Of a DNA stretch of 37,896 nucleotides, positions 1 through 7,465 are shown in pieces. The notes under the pieces were generated by a model. The model searched no databases. It was given only the letters and a program-made list of their open reading frames with translations, and was not told the DNA's origin. The DNA is from Desulfovibrio sp. OttesenSCG-928-G15. GTDB taxonomy: Bacteria > Desulfobacterota > Desulfovibrionia > Desulfovibrionales > Desulfovibrionaceae. The stretch is taken from positions 1 to 37,896 of the forward strand of contig JAJDIC010000014.1 in assembly GCA_030266525.1 (NCBI GenBank). The letters run 5' to 3'. The position numbers and the translations under genes are program-made. How positions within the stretch are numbered: position 1 is the stretch's first letter; each line of letters opens with the position of its first letter.

Positions 1-255
1 AAGGCCTGTAAAAAAGGCCCCTGCCCCAAGGGCGATGACCGCGAGGTCAAAGGTAATCCAAAGGCCGAATCCGAAATAGTCATCAAGGTGCGTCACCCCG
101 ATACCCTGGCTGAACACCAAAAAGGCGGCATACAGCCCCCACAGGACCAGCACGGTCAAAAAGCCCATCCACAGGGAAAAACGGGTGAAAGAGCAGCGGG
201 TGGTACCTTCGGGAAACAGTTCCGCGTCAATCGGGCGATTGTAGTTCATTTCCAT
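1..255 (-). CDS. qrcD: QrcD, NrfD-like membrane subunit of Qrc (partial, N-terminus only)
   Basis: The reverse strand encodes 85 residues of an integral membrane protein that runs off the left edge. After a hydrophilic start (MEMNYNRPIDAELF...) there is a hydrophobic helix around residues 28-48, then a second helix begins near residue 67 (GLWITFDLAVIALGAGAFF). This matches the N-terminus of NrfD/PsrC-type quinone-interacting subunits. It follows qrcC by 13 nt, with a GGGAG ribosome site 9 nt before ATG 255; an in-frame ATG at 249 is an alternative start. In the known Qrc complex this subunit anchors the enzyme in the membrane and binds menaquinone. The identification rests mainly on the preceding qrcA, qrcB and qrcC genes. 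Confidence 0.85.
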   Translation of the reverse strand, partial: MEMNYNRPIDAELFPEGTTRCSFTRFSLWMGFLTVLVLWGLYAAFLVFSQGIGVTHLDDYFGFGLWITFDLAVIALGAGAFFTGL

Positions 256-268
256 ATCGAGCTACTCC

Positions 269-1096
269 CTAGTGCTTTTTCGGCAGAATCTGCTGCGGTT
301 TCTGTGTTTCTTCCTCGGGCAGATAGTTGTCACCGAGGCGGCGTACCCATTCACGGCTGCTGATGTAGTAAACAGCCGTGTCGGTTCCAAGACGCTCCAG
401 AAGCCTGAACGCATTTTCGTTACCGGTGACCAGCTTGTGCACAGCGTGTTCGGGGTTGTTCAAATCGCCAAACACGATGGCCCCGTTGGGGCAGGCTTCC
501 GCACAGGAAGTCACATAGCCTTTTTCGGGAATGGCAGAATGCGTTTTGCCGTTAATCGCCCTAGTGTACACGTCTTTACCTTCCGCGCGAAGCTTGTCTT
601 TGGCATACATATAGCGGTGGTGGCAGAAGGTACATTTTTCCACCACACCGCGCGGGCGCACGGAAACGTCCGGTGTAAGCGCCTTTTCCATGCCTTTGGG
701 CCAGATGGGGTCAAACCAGTTGAAATAACGGGCGTGGTAAGGGCAGGCGGCCATACAGTAGCGGCAGCCGATACAGCGCGGGTAAACCTGGCTGACAATA
801 CCGCCCTCTTCATTACGCTCAGTGGCAATAACCGGGCACACCGTGGCGCAGGGCTGTTCGGCACACTGCTGGCAGGGGCGCGGAAGATACGCCACTTCAT
901 GCTCGGGAAAAGGTTTTCCGTTGGAAAGTTCGTATACGACGAGCCAGTTCATGACGCGGCGCTTGTTGGAAGCGTCGGCCTGCGGGGCGAGGTTGTTTTC
1001 CGCCTGGCAGGCAACCATGCACGCTCCGCAGCCGGTGCACTTGTCAAGGTCGATGGCCATTCCCCACTTGACGTTGAATTCTTTTTTCGCAGACAT
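269..1096 (-). CDS. qrcC: QrcC, periplasmic four-cluster iron-sulfur subunit of menaquinone reductase Qrc
   Basis: 275-residue ferredoxin-like electron-transfer subunit. Four cysteine sets are visible: C20-C23-C26-C30, C75-C78-C83-C87, C108-C111-C114-C118, and C155-C158 with C198-C202. This is the arrangement of the DmsB/NrfC/PsrB family carrying four cubane-type clusters. It has no signal peptide, so it is probably exported with the Tat-signal subunit QrcB. The start is placed at ATG 1096, which has AAGGA nine nt upstream; a TTG at 1105 would abut that ribosome site. It lies 12 nt after qrcB and 13 nt before qrcD. In Desulfovibrio Qrc, electrons are thought to pass from the haem subunit through this subunit to menaquinone at QrcD. 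Confidence 0.93.
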   Translation of the reverse strand: MSAKKEFNVKWGMAIDLDKCTGCGACMVACQAENNLAPQADASNKRRVMNWLVVYELSNGKPFPEHEVAYLPRPCQQCAEQPCATVCPVIATERNEEGGIVSQVYPRCIGCRYCMAACPYHARYFNWFDPIWPKGMEKALTPDVSVRPRGVVEKCTFCHHRYMYAKDKLRAEGKDVYTRAINGKTHSAIPEKGYVTSCAEACPNGAIVFGDLNNPEHAVHKLVTGNENAFRLLERLGTDTAVYYISSREWVRRLGDNYLPEEETQKPQQILPKKH

Positions 1097-1108
1097 GGCA
1101 TGCAATCC

Positions 1109-3202
1109 TTATGATTTTGAGACGGTCACACCGGTTTTGGCCCAGACGGAAAGCCCGCTGTCCGACTCCTGTGCGGCGGTCATAAGTTCCATAACGTTGG
1201 CGCCCTTGTTCTGGCTGAATTCATCAAGTGCGGTGTGCCCAAAGCCCATGCAAACGGCCACCGTATTGTTCATGACGCCTTCAAACACACGCAGTTTGGC
1301 GGGAATTTTTTTGGAACCGTCCGCCGAGGCAAGGGTAACCGCATCACCATCCGCAAGGCCGCGCTGCGAAGCAGTTGCGCCGTTCATCATGGCGCACATG
1401 AGCGAACCGTCCAGTTCGGTCGCCCGCAACGTCTTGTTGTTGAAAGGAGGAATGCCTGTCTTGGCAGTGCCCATGTTCAGTTTGACAACCGGCGCCAGGC
1501 AAAGCGTAGAACCCCTGCTTTGCGGGGCAAAGGCCTTTTCAAGCAGGGAAGGCTTAAGGTCAAAGCTCCAGACGTTGACCAGGCTTTCACTTTCAGCCGC
1601 CTGCCCGCTGACCAGCACGTCAAAGCTGCACTTTTCGTGCGACAGGGACTTGGTTTTGAGCACATCGTTAAAATATTCGTAACCGAGGCTCTTGCCCATC
1701 TTCTGGGCGGTGTACAGTATGGCGTTTGCCGTGCTGTAAGCGATAACGCCCTTGCCGCTTATGGCGGCCGGGCCGGTAATGCAGTAAATGGTCTTGCCGC
1801 AGCCATAAGGAGTTTCCACGTCGTCAATCCGCTCTATGCCCATGGTGATCGGGAAGATAAGGTCGGACTGCTCGGCCGTTTCATCCAGGAAGGTGGTAAA
1901 CGATACCTTGAACGGAATGTCCTTGAGGGCCGCCTTTACTCCTGCCGGGTCCGGCAGGGAGTAAACGGGGTTTGCCTCGTGTATGACCAGCATGGACGGC
2001 TTGTTGCCGCCAAGCAGCCAGGAGAGGAAGTCCGTTTCATATATTTCCGAGCGGCTTTTGGCCTTTTCCATGGCCTTGCTGGCCGGGGGAAGCAGGGTAA
2101 GGCCGCCGGGTTTGTTGATATTCTGCAAAAGCGCGTTCACCGCAAAACCGGCGATTACCGGAGCGGCCCCAAGGCCCTGGTTGAATTCGGACCCTACGAT
2201 GACAAGCGGCGCTTTGGCCGCAAGCAGCATATCGACCACTTCTTCCAGTTTTTTCGGGTCTACGCCGGTCTGCTTGACCAGTTCCTCCGGGGTGTAGCGC
2301 AAAGCCAGCGCACGGAATTCCGGAAAATCATTCGCCTTGACAAAACGCCCCTTGCCGATGAGCAGGGCCGCAATACCCATGACCAGAATGCCTTCCGTGC
2401 CGGGGTAAATGGGCAGCCAGGCGTTGGATACCGCTGCTGTGTGGTTTTGTACGGAACCGGCGTACAGCAGTTTTTGCGAAGCGGCCGGGCCGGTTTCATC
2501 GCCCTTCTTGAAGCTGTGCGGTCTGTTTTCCCTGAAAATGCGGCGGTTGCGTACAACCGTGCCCCATGATTCAAGAATGTTCGCCCCGATGGCCAGCACA
2601 CAGTCGCTTTTTTCAAGGTCATAGCCAATCTGGGCCTGAATGTTCATCAGGCGGCTGGCGCTCGCGGCGCACTGGGCCTCTGAGGGCATGACAAAGACCT
2701 TGTCAGAGCCGAGTTCTGCGGCAAAGGCAGAGAGCACTTCCGTGGTAGAGCCGAATTCGTCGCCCGAAAGAAAGGCAACATCGCTGCCCGCTTCCGAGAA
2801 TTTCTTTTGCAGAAGCCCGAGGGCATCATCCCATTCCATCTCGGTGTAGCCGCCGTCGCCGGAGCGCAGGAGAGGCCGTTTCACTCTGGCCGGGCTGTGC
2901 AGCATTTGCACTTCCGCAACGGCCAGTGAAGTAACGCCACCGCCAAGGGGGTGGTTTTCCGCAGGAAGAATCCGGGTTGGGCGGCCACCGACAAGGCGCA
3001 CATGCATGGGCACGCCTGTGGGGTCCATTTTGCTGAAAACCTGGGTAAAGGTGCTTTCGCCGTACTGGTTACGGGGAATCCACGACCAGTTTTGCGACCA
3101 AATGCTGACATCATCAAGCAATTTCCAGGGGAGCGGCGTCACCATGATGCCGGCAGACGCGCCCGCCACAAATTTCATGAATCCTCTTCTGTCAAGTACC
3201 AT
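1109..3202 (-). CDS. qrcB: QrcB, molybdopterin-oxidoreductase-like subunit of Qrc
   Basis: 697-residue member of the molybdopterin oxidoreductase superfamily. The N-terminus DRRGFMKFVAGASAG is a twin-arginine signal, placing the protein in the periplasm. No CxxC motif occurs in the first 200 residues, so the N-terminal iron-sulfur cluster of catalytic family members is missing. This fits published work on Desulfovibrio QrcB, which is reported to lack the molybdenum cofactor and to be structural or electron-transferring. The C-terminal region (around 570-680) resembles the molydopterin dinucleotide-binding domain. It lies 11 nt downstream of qrcA. A GGGTG ribosome site precedes ATG 3202. Confidence 0.93.
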   Translation of the reverse strand: MVLDRRGFMKFVAGASAGIMVTPLPWKLLDDVSIWSQNWSWIPRNQYGESTFTQVFSKMDPTGVPMHVRLVGGRPTRILPAENHPLGGGVTSLAVAEVQMLHSPARVKRPLLRSGDGGYTEMEWDDALGLLQKKFSEAGSDVAFLSGDEFGSTTEVLSAFAAELGSDKVFVMPSEAQCAASASRLMNIQAQIGYDLEKSDCVLAIGANILESWGTVVRNRRIFRENRPHSFKKGDETGPAASQKLLYAGSVQNHTAAVSNAWLPIYPGTEGILVMGIAALLIGKGRFVKANDFPEFRALALRYTPEELVKQTGVDPKKLEEVVDMLLAAKAPLVIVGSEFNQGLGAAPVIAGFAVNALLQNINKPGGLTLLPPASKAMEKAKSRSEIYETDFLSWLLGGNKPSMLVIHEANPVYSLPDPAGVKAALKDIPFKVSFTTFLDETAEQSDLIFPITMGIERIDDVETPYGCGKTIYCITGPAAISGKGVIAYSTANAILYTAQKMGKSLGYEYFNDVLKTKSLSHEKCSFDVLVSGQAAESESLVNVWSFDLKPSLLEKAFAPQSRGSTLCLAPVVKLNMGTAKTGIPPFNNKTLRATELDGSLMCAMMNGATASQRGLADGDAVTLASADGSKKIPAKLRVFEGVMNNTVAVCMGFGHTALDEFSQNKGANVMELMTAAQESDSGLSVWAKTGVTVSKS

Positions 3203-3213
3203 GTCGCACCCCT

Positions 3214-3924
3214 TTACTTATGGCAGGTATAGCAGGCGTTGTTGGCAGCCGTGCGCCCCTTTCCGTCATTGTAAAAATGGCCGGGATGGGCGTGGCACTT
3301 TTCGCATTCCCACATTTTCATCGTGGTGCGGCTGTAGTCAGTGAGCACATTCACCTCGACAGGAATATTCTTGTCCAGTTCTTCAAGAGAGGGGTGGCAG
3401 GTCATGCAGAGCTTTTCAGGACTTTCGGGCCTGCCCAGGTTCAAATCGCCCTTCATGGTCAAGTGACAGCTGAAACACTTGGAAAAGTGGGCGGCGTGGC
3501 TGAAGAACACGTTGTCCGGCTGCTTCTGGTGTTTGGCCCAGGGCACTTCCGCACCAGTTTTGACATATTCTTCCACAAAGGTTTTTTCCGCTTCATAGGT
3601 GGCAAGCTCGGCCTTGCTGGCCCCGGGGCCCGGCTTGGGAGTAAGAACGTCGCTGTGACAGTTGGCACAGGACTGCATGTCGGGGTAACCGGTGAAAGAG
3701 CCGTCAGCCCGGAAGCTGTGGCAATCCGCACAGCTGGCGCCCACTGTCTCGATGTGGACTTTGTGGCTGAAGTAGAAGGGTTGGGACTGTTTGCTGAAGA
3801 TGAGATCTGGAAAAACCCACCAGCCAAATGCCAGCGCCACTATCGCACCTACAAGAAACGGCAGGGCGCTGCATGCACATTTGGGCAGGCATTTGCCGCC
3901 CGTACAGTGTTTGTTTTCCTCCAT
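3214..3924 (-). CDS. qrcA: QrcA, membrane-anchored hexahaem cytochrome c of Qrc
   Basis: 236-residue multihaem cytochrome c. A hydrophobic segment at about residues 20-40 (LPFLVGAIVALAFGWWVF) serves as uncleaved signal or membrane anchor. Six CxxCH haem sites are visible with histidines at 69, 90, 154, 177, 211 and 235. In the family, QrcA accepts electrons from the periplasmic type I tetrahaem cytochrome c3, which is reduced by hydrogenases and formate dehydrogenases. It is the first gene of the qrcABCD operon. A roughly 320-nt leader region upstream contains the likely promoter. A cysteine-rich stretch before the anchor (C7, C12, C16, C18) is notable but has no haem histidine. Confidence 0.94.
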   Translation of the reverse strand: MEENKHCTGGKCLPKCACSALPFLVGAIVALAFGWWVFPDLIFSKQSQPFYFSHKVHIETVGASCADCHSFRADGSFTGYPDMQSCANCHSDVLTPKPGPGASKAELATYEAEKTFVEEYVKTGAEVPWAKHQKQPDNVFFSHAAHFSKCFSCHLTMKGDLNLGRPESPEKLCMTCHPSLEELDKNIPVEVNVLTDYSRTTMKMWECEKCHAHPGHFYNDGKGRTAANNACYTCHK

Positions 3925-4245
3925 ACCCTATGCCTCACAGCTGGTTAAACGGTGAAAAACTCAAAGCCGTGCGGGGCATCAGCATAACGCCGCCGCATAA
4001 TCAGAAGCTGGCGGGCAACCGCAAACATGCAGAAGCCGCCGCGTCATTCCTGGAAAATCATAATCGCGGGAGCGAGAAGCACTGCCTCCAGTGATTCCGC
4101 AAAAAGCACGCCGTATGCTACATACAACGTCTCTTCTAGTAATCGACCGTTCCAAATCCTGTCAAGGTGAATTCTTTCACAAAAAGCGCGGCAAATATAG
4201 AAATTAAAAACGCCCTCTGTCCTTTTGGGGAAAAGACAACACCTG
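3925..4245. other. Intergenic region between rfbC and qrcA
   Basis: No coding sequence is supported here. It holds the end of the rfbC transcript and the putative qrc promoter with an adjacent Crp/Fnr-type dyad (4136-4182). The remaining 200 nt would form a long untranslated leader for qrcA. A short imperfect hairpin near 4217-4238 (TGTC.TTTT / AAAA.GACA) may end the rfbC transcript, but it is weak. Confidence 0.5.
4136..4182 (-). promoter_or_regulatory. Putative qrc operon promoter with Crp/Fnr-type operator
   Basis: On the minus strand a perfect -35 TTGACA (4160-4165) is followed 18 nt later by TACTAG (4136-4141), a poor but possible -10. Directly upstream is the dyad TTGTGA-N6-TCACCT (4165-4182), which contains the perfect inverted repeat GTGAA-AGAA-TTCAC. 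It matches the Crp/Fnr family half-site TGTGA/TCACA. Its centre is about 44 nt before the predicted start of transcription, the position of a class II activator. Crp/Fnr-type regulators such as HcpR are known in Desulfovibrio; which one would act here cannot be told. Confidence 0.5.
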
Positions 4246-4809
4246 TTATCGTTTTTTTCTATAGACAAACGACGGCTTGAGCGAAGAAACCAATGGCAGC
4301 TCTTTATCCTTGGCAGAGAGGATGGGCGGGATTTCCGGCCACTGAATTCCCAGTTCCGGGTCATCCCAGCGAATTCCCCCTTCACTGGCAGGGTGATAAT
4401 AGGCGTCTACCTTATAATGAAACTCGGTACCCTCTTCCAGGGTTATGTAGCCGTGGGCAAAGCCGGGTGGAATGAAAAACCTGAGCCGGTTCGTTTCGCT
4501 CAGAACAAGGCCGCACCAGTGATGATACGTGGGCGAGCCTTCACGCAGGTCAACAGCCACATCGTATACAGCGCCCCTGGTTACCCATACCAGCTTGGCC
4601 TGACTGTGCGGGTCGTTTTGATAATGCAGCCCGCGCAACACGCCTTTGGCCTCGGAGCGGGCGTGGTTATCCTGAATAAAGGGCTTTGTCTGCTTGAGCT
4701 GCTTGGCCCAGGTATCCCGCCAGGTTTCTAAGAAAAAACCGCGCTCGTCCTCAAAGGCGTCCAGCTCAAGCTGCACAAGATCCGGTATTTCTGTATGGAT
4801 TATTTTCAT
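4246..4809 (-). CDS. rfbC: dTDP-4-dehydrorhamnose 3,5-epimerase
   Basis: 187 residues, the usual length for RmlC/RfbC. This cupin-fold enzyme converts dTDP-4-dehydro-6-deoxy-D-glucose to dTDP-4-dehydro-L-rhamnose, for L-rhamnose in surface polysaccharide. Family landmarks are visible: DERGFFLETWR (substrate contact), QDNHARSEAKGVLRGLHYQ with the catalytic histidine in RGLHYQ, VYDVAVDLREGSPTYHHW, and FIPPGFAHGYITLEEGTEFHYKVDAYYHP with the base-partner tyrosine. It stands alone, without rfbA, rfbB or rfbD beside it, so the other dTDP-rhamnose genes must lie elsewhere. The ATG at 4809 has GAGAACC-type spacing upstream but no strong ribosome site. Confidence 0.95.
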   Translation of the reverse strand: MKIIHTEIPDLVQLELDAFEDERGFFLETWRDTWAKQLKQTKPFIQDNHARSEAKGVLRGLHYQNDPHSQAKLVWVTRGAVYDVAVDLREGSPTYHHWCGLVLSETNRLRFFIPPGFAHGYITLEEGTEFHYKVDAYYHPASEGGIRWDDPELGIQWPEIPPILSAKDKELPLVSSLKPSFVYRKKR

Positions 4810-5147
4810 GGTAAGGTTCTCTTTGTGACGTCATTCCCGGTAATTTGCCTCAAGCCGCCCGTTTTGGCAATCTCTCATCGCCTGCTTCTCACCACATGAG
4901 TATAGGCCATAGCGGGCATCGTGCAAGATAAAAAAAAATCGGACGAATTCACAAACTATAACGCGCACAATGTAATATTTTTTCTTCCTAGTCTCACAAG
5001 ACACTTTAGCGCATCACACGCTCATCTCCGCGACAAATTCCTCTTGAAAAGCAGCAATACCGCCACCTTGTCGACAAAAAAAATTTCTTTGTTTTGCCCT
5101 AAAGCCCTATGGGGACCTGCCGATAAGCGAGTTACGGGGATAGTGTG
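4810..5147. other. Divergent intergenic region, rfbC / flgM locus
   Basis: No gene is seen. The A/T-rich middle (about 4920-5100) should hold the rfbC promoter on the minus strand, although I could not identify clear boxes. The right end carries the sigma-28 promoter described separately at 5100-5126. Confidence 0.5.
5100..5126 (+). promoter_or_regulatory. Sigma-28 (FliA) promoter of the flgM locus
   Basis: TAAA at 5100-5103, exactly 15 nt, then GCCGATAA at 5119-5126: a perfect match to the sigma-28 consensus TAAA-N15-GCCGATAA. Transcription would start near 5133-5135, giving a leader of about 13 nt that just includes the GGGGA ribosome site before the first gene. Placing flgM under FliA control creates the classical feedback loop, because FlgM inhibits FliA. 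Confidence 0.88.
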
Positions 5148-5561
5148 ATGAGTACACAGACATTTTATACGCGCCAGATGCTGCTGCAATATAGTCGGCA
5201 GCTCGTTGCGGCCAGAAGGCTCGCCCGGTATGACCAGCTACTTGGTCGCGCCCAAAGCGAGGATGCTGACGCTGCACGAGCTAAACGGCAGGCTATGGTG
5301 CAACGAATATCTCGTGAGATTATGGAAAATCTCATATTCTCCGGCTCGGAAAATCCCATAGTTTCCGAAGTGAAGGAAAATCTCGCCCGTGAAGCCGGCG
5401 AGGAGTATTTGTTCCGATATCCGCCGGGAGAGCTGGATTTTCAGGTCTTCCGCAAATTGGATGATGGTGGCGAGCAGCAGCTTTCGGATGGAGAAAAGCA
5501 GATGGTTATGGGCCATCTGTGGGATGTAACCCTGCGTACGGTTGACGCAACCATGCTGTAA
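5148..5561 (+). CDS. Conserved hypothetical protein, first gene of the flgM operon
   Basis: 137 residues, no signal peptide or membrane segment, rich in charged residues and largely helical in appearance. The N-terminal part (YTRQMLLQYSRQLVAARRLARYDQLL) is basic. The centre (RISREIMENLIFSGSENPIVSEVKENL) and C-terminus (GEKQMVMGHLWDVTLRTVDATML) show no catalytic motif that I recognise. It begins at ATG 5148, or at the adjoining GTG 5145, with GGGGA upstream. It is read directly from a sigma-28 promoter and followed 61 nt later by flgM, so it is probably a late flagellar or motility-linked protein. A role as FlgM partner or flagellar chaperone is only a guess. Confidence 0.75.
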   Translation: MSTQTFYTRQMLLQYSRQLVAARRLARYDQLLGRAQSEDADAARAKRQAMVQRISREIMENLIFSGSENPIVSEVKENLAREAGEEYLFRYPPGELDFQVFRKLDDGGEQQLSDGEKQMVMGHLWDVTLRTVDATML

Positions 5562-5622
5562 GGCTACGTTTGAAATACCCGTGGGTGGGCGCCGCAAGGC
5601 CCCGAAAACCCGGGAGGTGGCT

Positions 5623-5955
5623 ATGGAAATAAAGAATACGCTGATTAGAAATGTTGATCCGTACAGGACCCAGCAGCTTGAACAGCAAGGCGGAGCGCGG
5701 TCCGGCAAAACCGCCGGGCAGGAACAGAGCGCTGCTCCCAAGGGAGATCGGGTCAGCCTTTCCCCTGCCGCCATGCTGCATCAGACCGCTCATCAGGAGG
5801 CCGTTAACGCCCCTGACGTACGGCAGCAGAAAGTCGATGCCTTGAAAGCCAAGGTGGACTCCGGCGAGTACCAGGTGGACTCCAGAAAAGTAGCTGAAAA
5901 GCTGCTTGAAAGTGAAGCCTTCCTCGCCAAGACTCTGGATACCGGCCGGGTGTAA
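5623..5955 (+). CDS. flgM: FlgM, anti-sigma-28 factor
   Basis: 110-residue FlgM-family protein. The N-terminal half is polar and low in complexity, as expected for a protein that is unfolded when free. The C-terminal half carries the sigma-28-binding motif region: DRVSLSPAA near residue 46-55, then VRQQKVDALKAKVDSGEYQVDSRKVAEKLLESE, the hallmark FlgM pattern. The start at ATG 5623 is chosen for the GGGAGG ribosome site seven nt upstream; a longer in-frame extension to 5542 overlaps the upstream gene and lacks such a site. FlgM holds FliA inactive until the hook-basal body is complete and FlgM is exported. Confidence 0.93.
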   Translation: MEIKNTLIRNVDPYRTQQLEQQGGARSGKTAGQEQSAAPKGDRVSLSPAAMLHQTAHQEAVNAPDVRQQKVDALKAKVDSGEYQVDSRKVAEKLLESEAFLAKTLDTGRV

Positions 5956-6123
5956 GTCTGTTGCCGGGCGGTGTGCGCCAGCACCGTCCCGTAACAGACG
6001 GCCCTGCCGGTATTCCTCTAGGCTTGTGTAACCCGCTCTCAAAGGCGGGGTCTTTGGGCTTTGCCGAAGCCGTTCGGGAAGTGCCCCCGTTTTGTTTTGC
6101 CCCCGGTCCCGGGAGAGAAAACC

Positions 6124-6849
6124 ATTTTTCAGGCACAGCAAAGAATACTCCTTGCCTCTACCTCACCGCGCAGGCAAGCGTTCCTCTCCGGCCTCGGCCT
6201 GGCCGTTACCGCGCTTGCGCCGCCCCCCGGTGCAGAGCCTTCCCCTTTGCCTGGCGAAGCCCCTGAAGCCTACGCCGTAAAAGCTGCCGAAGCCAAGCTC
6301 TTTGCCACATTGCCCCTTGCAGCCGACCTGCCGGAAACGTCCAGCCATCCCAAACCCGGCTTTGTCCTTGTTGCCGCAGACACAATCGTTGTCGGCAAAA
6401 CAGGCATTCTCGGCAAGCCGGCAAGCCCGAAAGACGCCCTCAGAATGCTCTGCTCCCTCGCGGGAACCACCCATACTGTGATCAGCGCCTGCTCCGTACT
6501 CGCGCTGCGAGGTACAGCGGAAACAGCAAACTCTCCCGGAACAAAACGTTCCGGAGCGCTTTCAGCCAACTATTCGGCCCGACCGGATGCTCCCGGCCTC
6601 ATCCCGACCAGCTTTGCCGTTTCCAGCAAAGTATCCATGTGGCAAGCCCCGGAAGCCGTGCTCCGCGCCTACGTTGACGGCGGCGAACCCATGGACAAGG
6701 CCGGGGCCTATGCCATTCAGGGCAACGGCGCGTTTTTGGTCAGCGAGGTCCAGGGTTCGTGGAGCAATGTGGTCGGCCTGCCCATGGCGGAGCTCGTTCA
6801 AGTGCTTTTACAGATGAAAGCCATTGCCCCTGTGGCAAAAGAGCGCTAA
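6124..6849 (+). CDS. maf: Maf-family nucleotide pyrophosphatase
   Basis: About 241 residues from position 6124. The Maf family hydrolyses the phosphoanhydride of dTTP/UTP or modified nucleotides as a house-cleaning step. Landmarks are RILLASTSPRRQAFLSGLGL (SxSPRR loop), VLVAADTIVVGKTGILGKPASPKDALRMLCSLAGTTHTVISA (catalytic aspartate in AADT), and GAYAIQGNGAFLVSEVQGSWSNVVGLPM. An unusual insert of roughly 35 residues rich in Ser/Thr/Pro/Ala (about 6505-6615) splits the central part. The start is uncertain. The best ribosome site (GGGAGA, 6111-6116) precedes an ATT codon at 6124; TTG codons at 6097 or 6061 are alternatives giving N-terminal extensions not typical of Maf. It is followed by pgpA. 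Confidence 0.85.
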   Translation: MFQAQQRILLASTSPRRQAFLSGLGLAVTALAPPPGAEPSPLPGEAPEAYAVKAAEAKLFATLPLAADLPETSSHPKPGFVLVAADTIVVGKTGILGKPASPKDALRMLCSLAGTTHTVISACSVLALRGTAETANSPGTKRSGALSANYSARPDAPGLIPTSFAVSSKVSMWQAPEAVLRAYVDGGEPMDKAGAYAIQGNGAFLVSEVQGSWSNVVGLPMAELVQVLLQMKAIAPVAKER

Positions 6850-6941
6850 AATACAGCGAATGTCTGTGCGGCGGGCGTGTTGCGAGCTTTTGTATCCTTC
6901 CGCATTCCATACCGCACTGCGATACCCCCTACGGAGTTCTT

Positions 6942-7400
6942 ATGCCGGTTCCCTTTTCCCTTCACTTCGCCAGGGTCTGGCTGGCCGGAACAAGCCCGAA
7001 AGCGCCGGGGACCTGCGGCTCCTTCGTCGCCTTACTTTTGGCCCCGCTTGTTTTTATGCCCCTGCCCATACCTCTGCGTGTGCTGCTGCTCGTTGCCCTT
7101 CTGGCCGCAGGAACCTGGGCCTGCGGTGAAGCCGAAAAACTGCTCGGCAAAAAAGACCCCTCGGAAGTCGTCATTGATGAAGTGTTCGGCCAGTGGCTCA
7201 CCCTGCTCCCCTTCGCCTCTCTCGGCTTGTGGGGCTACCTTGCCGCCTTTGCCCTGTTCAGGCTGTTCGATATCACCAAGCCCTGGCCCGTGCGCCAGCT
7301 GGAGGATATCGGCGGCGGCTTCGGCATCATGATAGACGACGGCGCGGCCGGTCTGTACGCCATGGCCTGTCTGGGTCTGCTGCTTGCTTTCTTTGGCTAG
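6942..7400 (+). CDS. pgpA: Phosphatidylglycerophosphatase A
   Basis: 152 residues. PgpA removes phosphate from phosphatidylglycerol phosphate in the inner membrane to make phosphatidylglycerol. The family signature is clear: GTSPKAPGTCGS near the N-terminus, DPSEVVIDEVFGQW in the centre, and FRLFDITKPWPVRQLEDIGGGFGIMIDDGAAG, where the acidic metal-binding residues lie. There are about three hydrophobic segments (residues 25-50, 80-100, 135-152). ATG 6942 is preceded by ACGGAG seven nt upstream, and longer extensions lack support. It sits 92 nt after maf and 65 nt before dinB, probably as one transcript. Confidence 0.94.
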   Translation: MPVPFSLHFARVWLAGTSPKAPGTCGSFVALLLAPLVFMPLPIPLRVLLLVALLAAGTWACGEAEKLLGKKDPSEVVIDEVFGQWLTLLPFASLGLWGYLAAFALFRLFDITKPWPVRQLEDIGGGFGIMIDDGAAGLYAMACLGLLLAFFG

Positions 7401-7465
7401 GGCAGTGCGCCATTTCCCGCGTCTCCCCGGCCCTTCCCAACACCTCTCAACCCCGGGCCTGTTCC

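Noticed and set aside
272..1114. Long plus-strand frame opposite qrcC
   Set aside because: The minus-strand frame has four ferredoxin cysteine sets; the plus-strand product shows no known motif.
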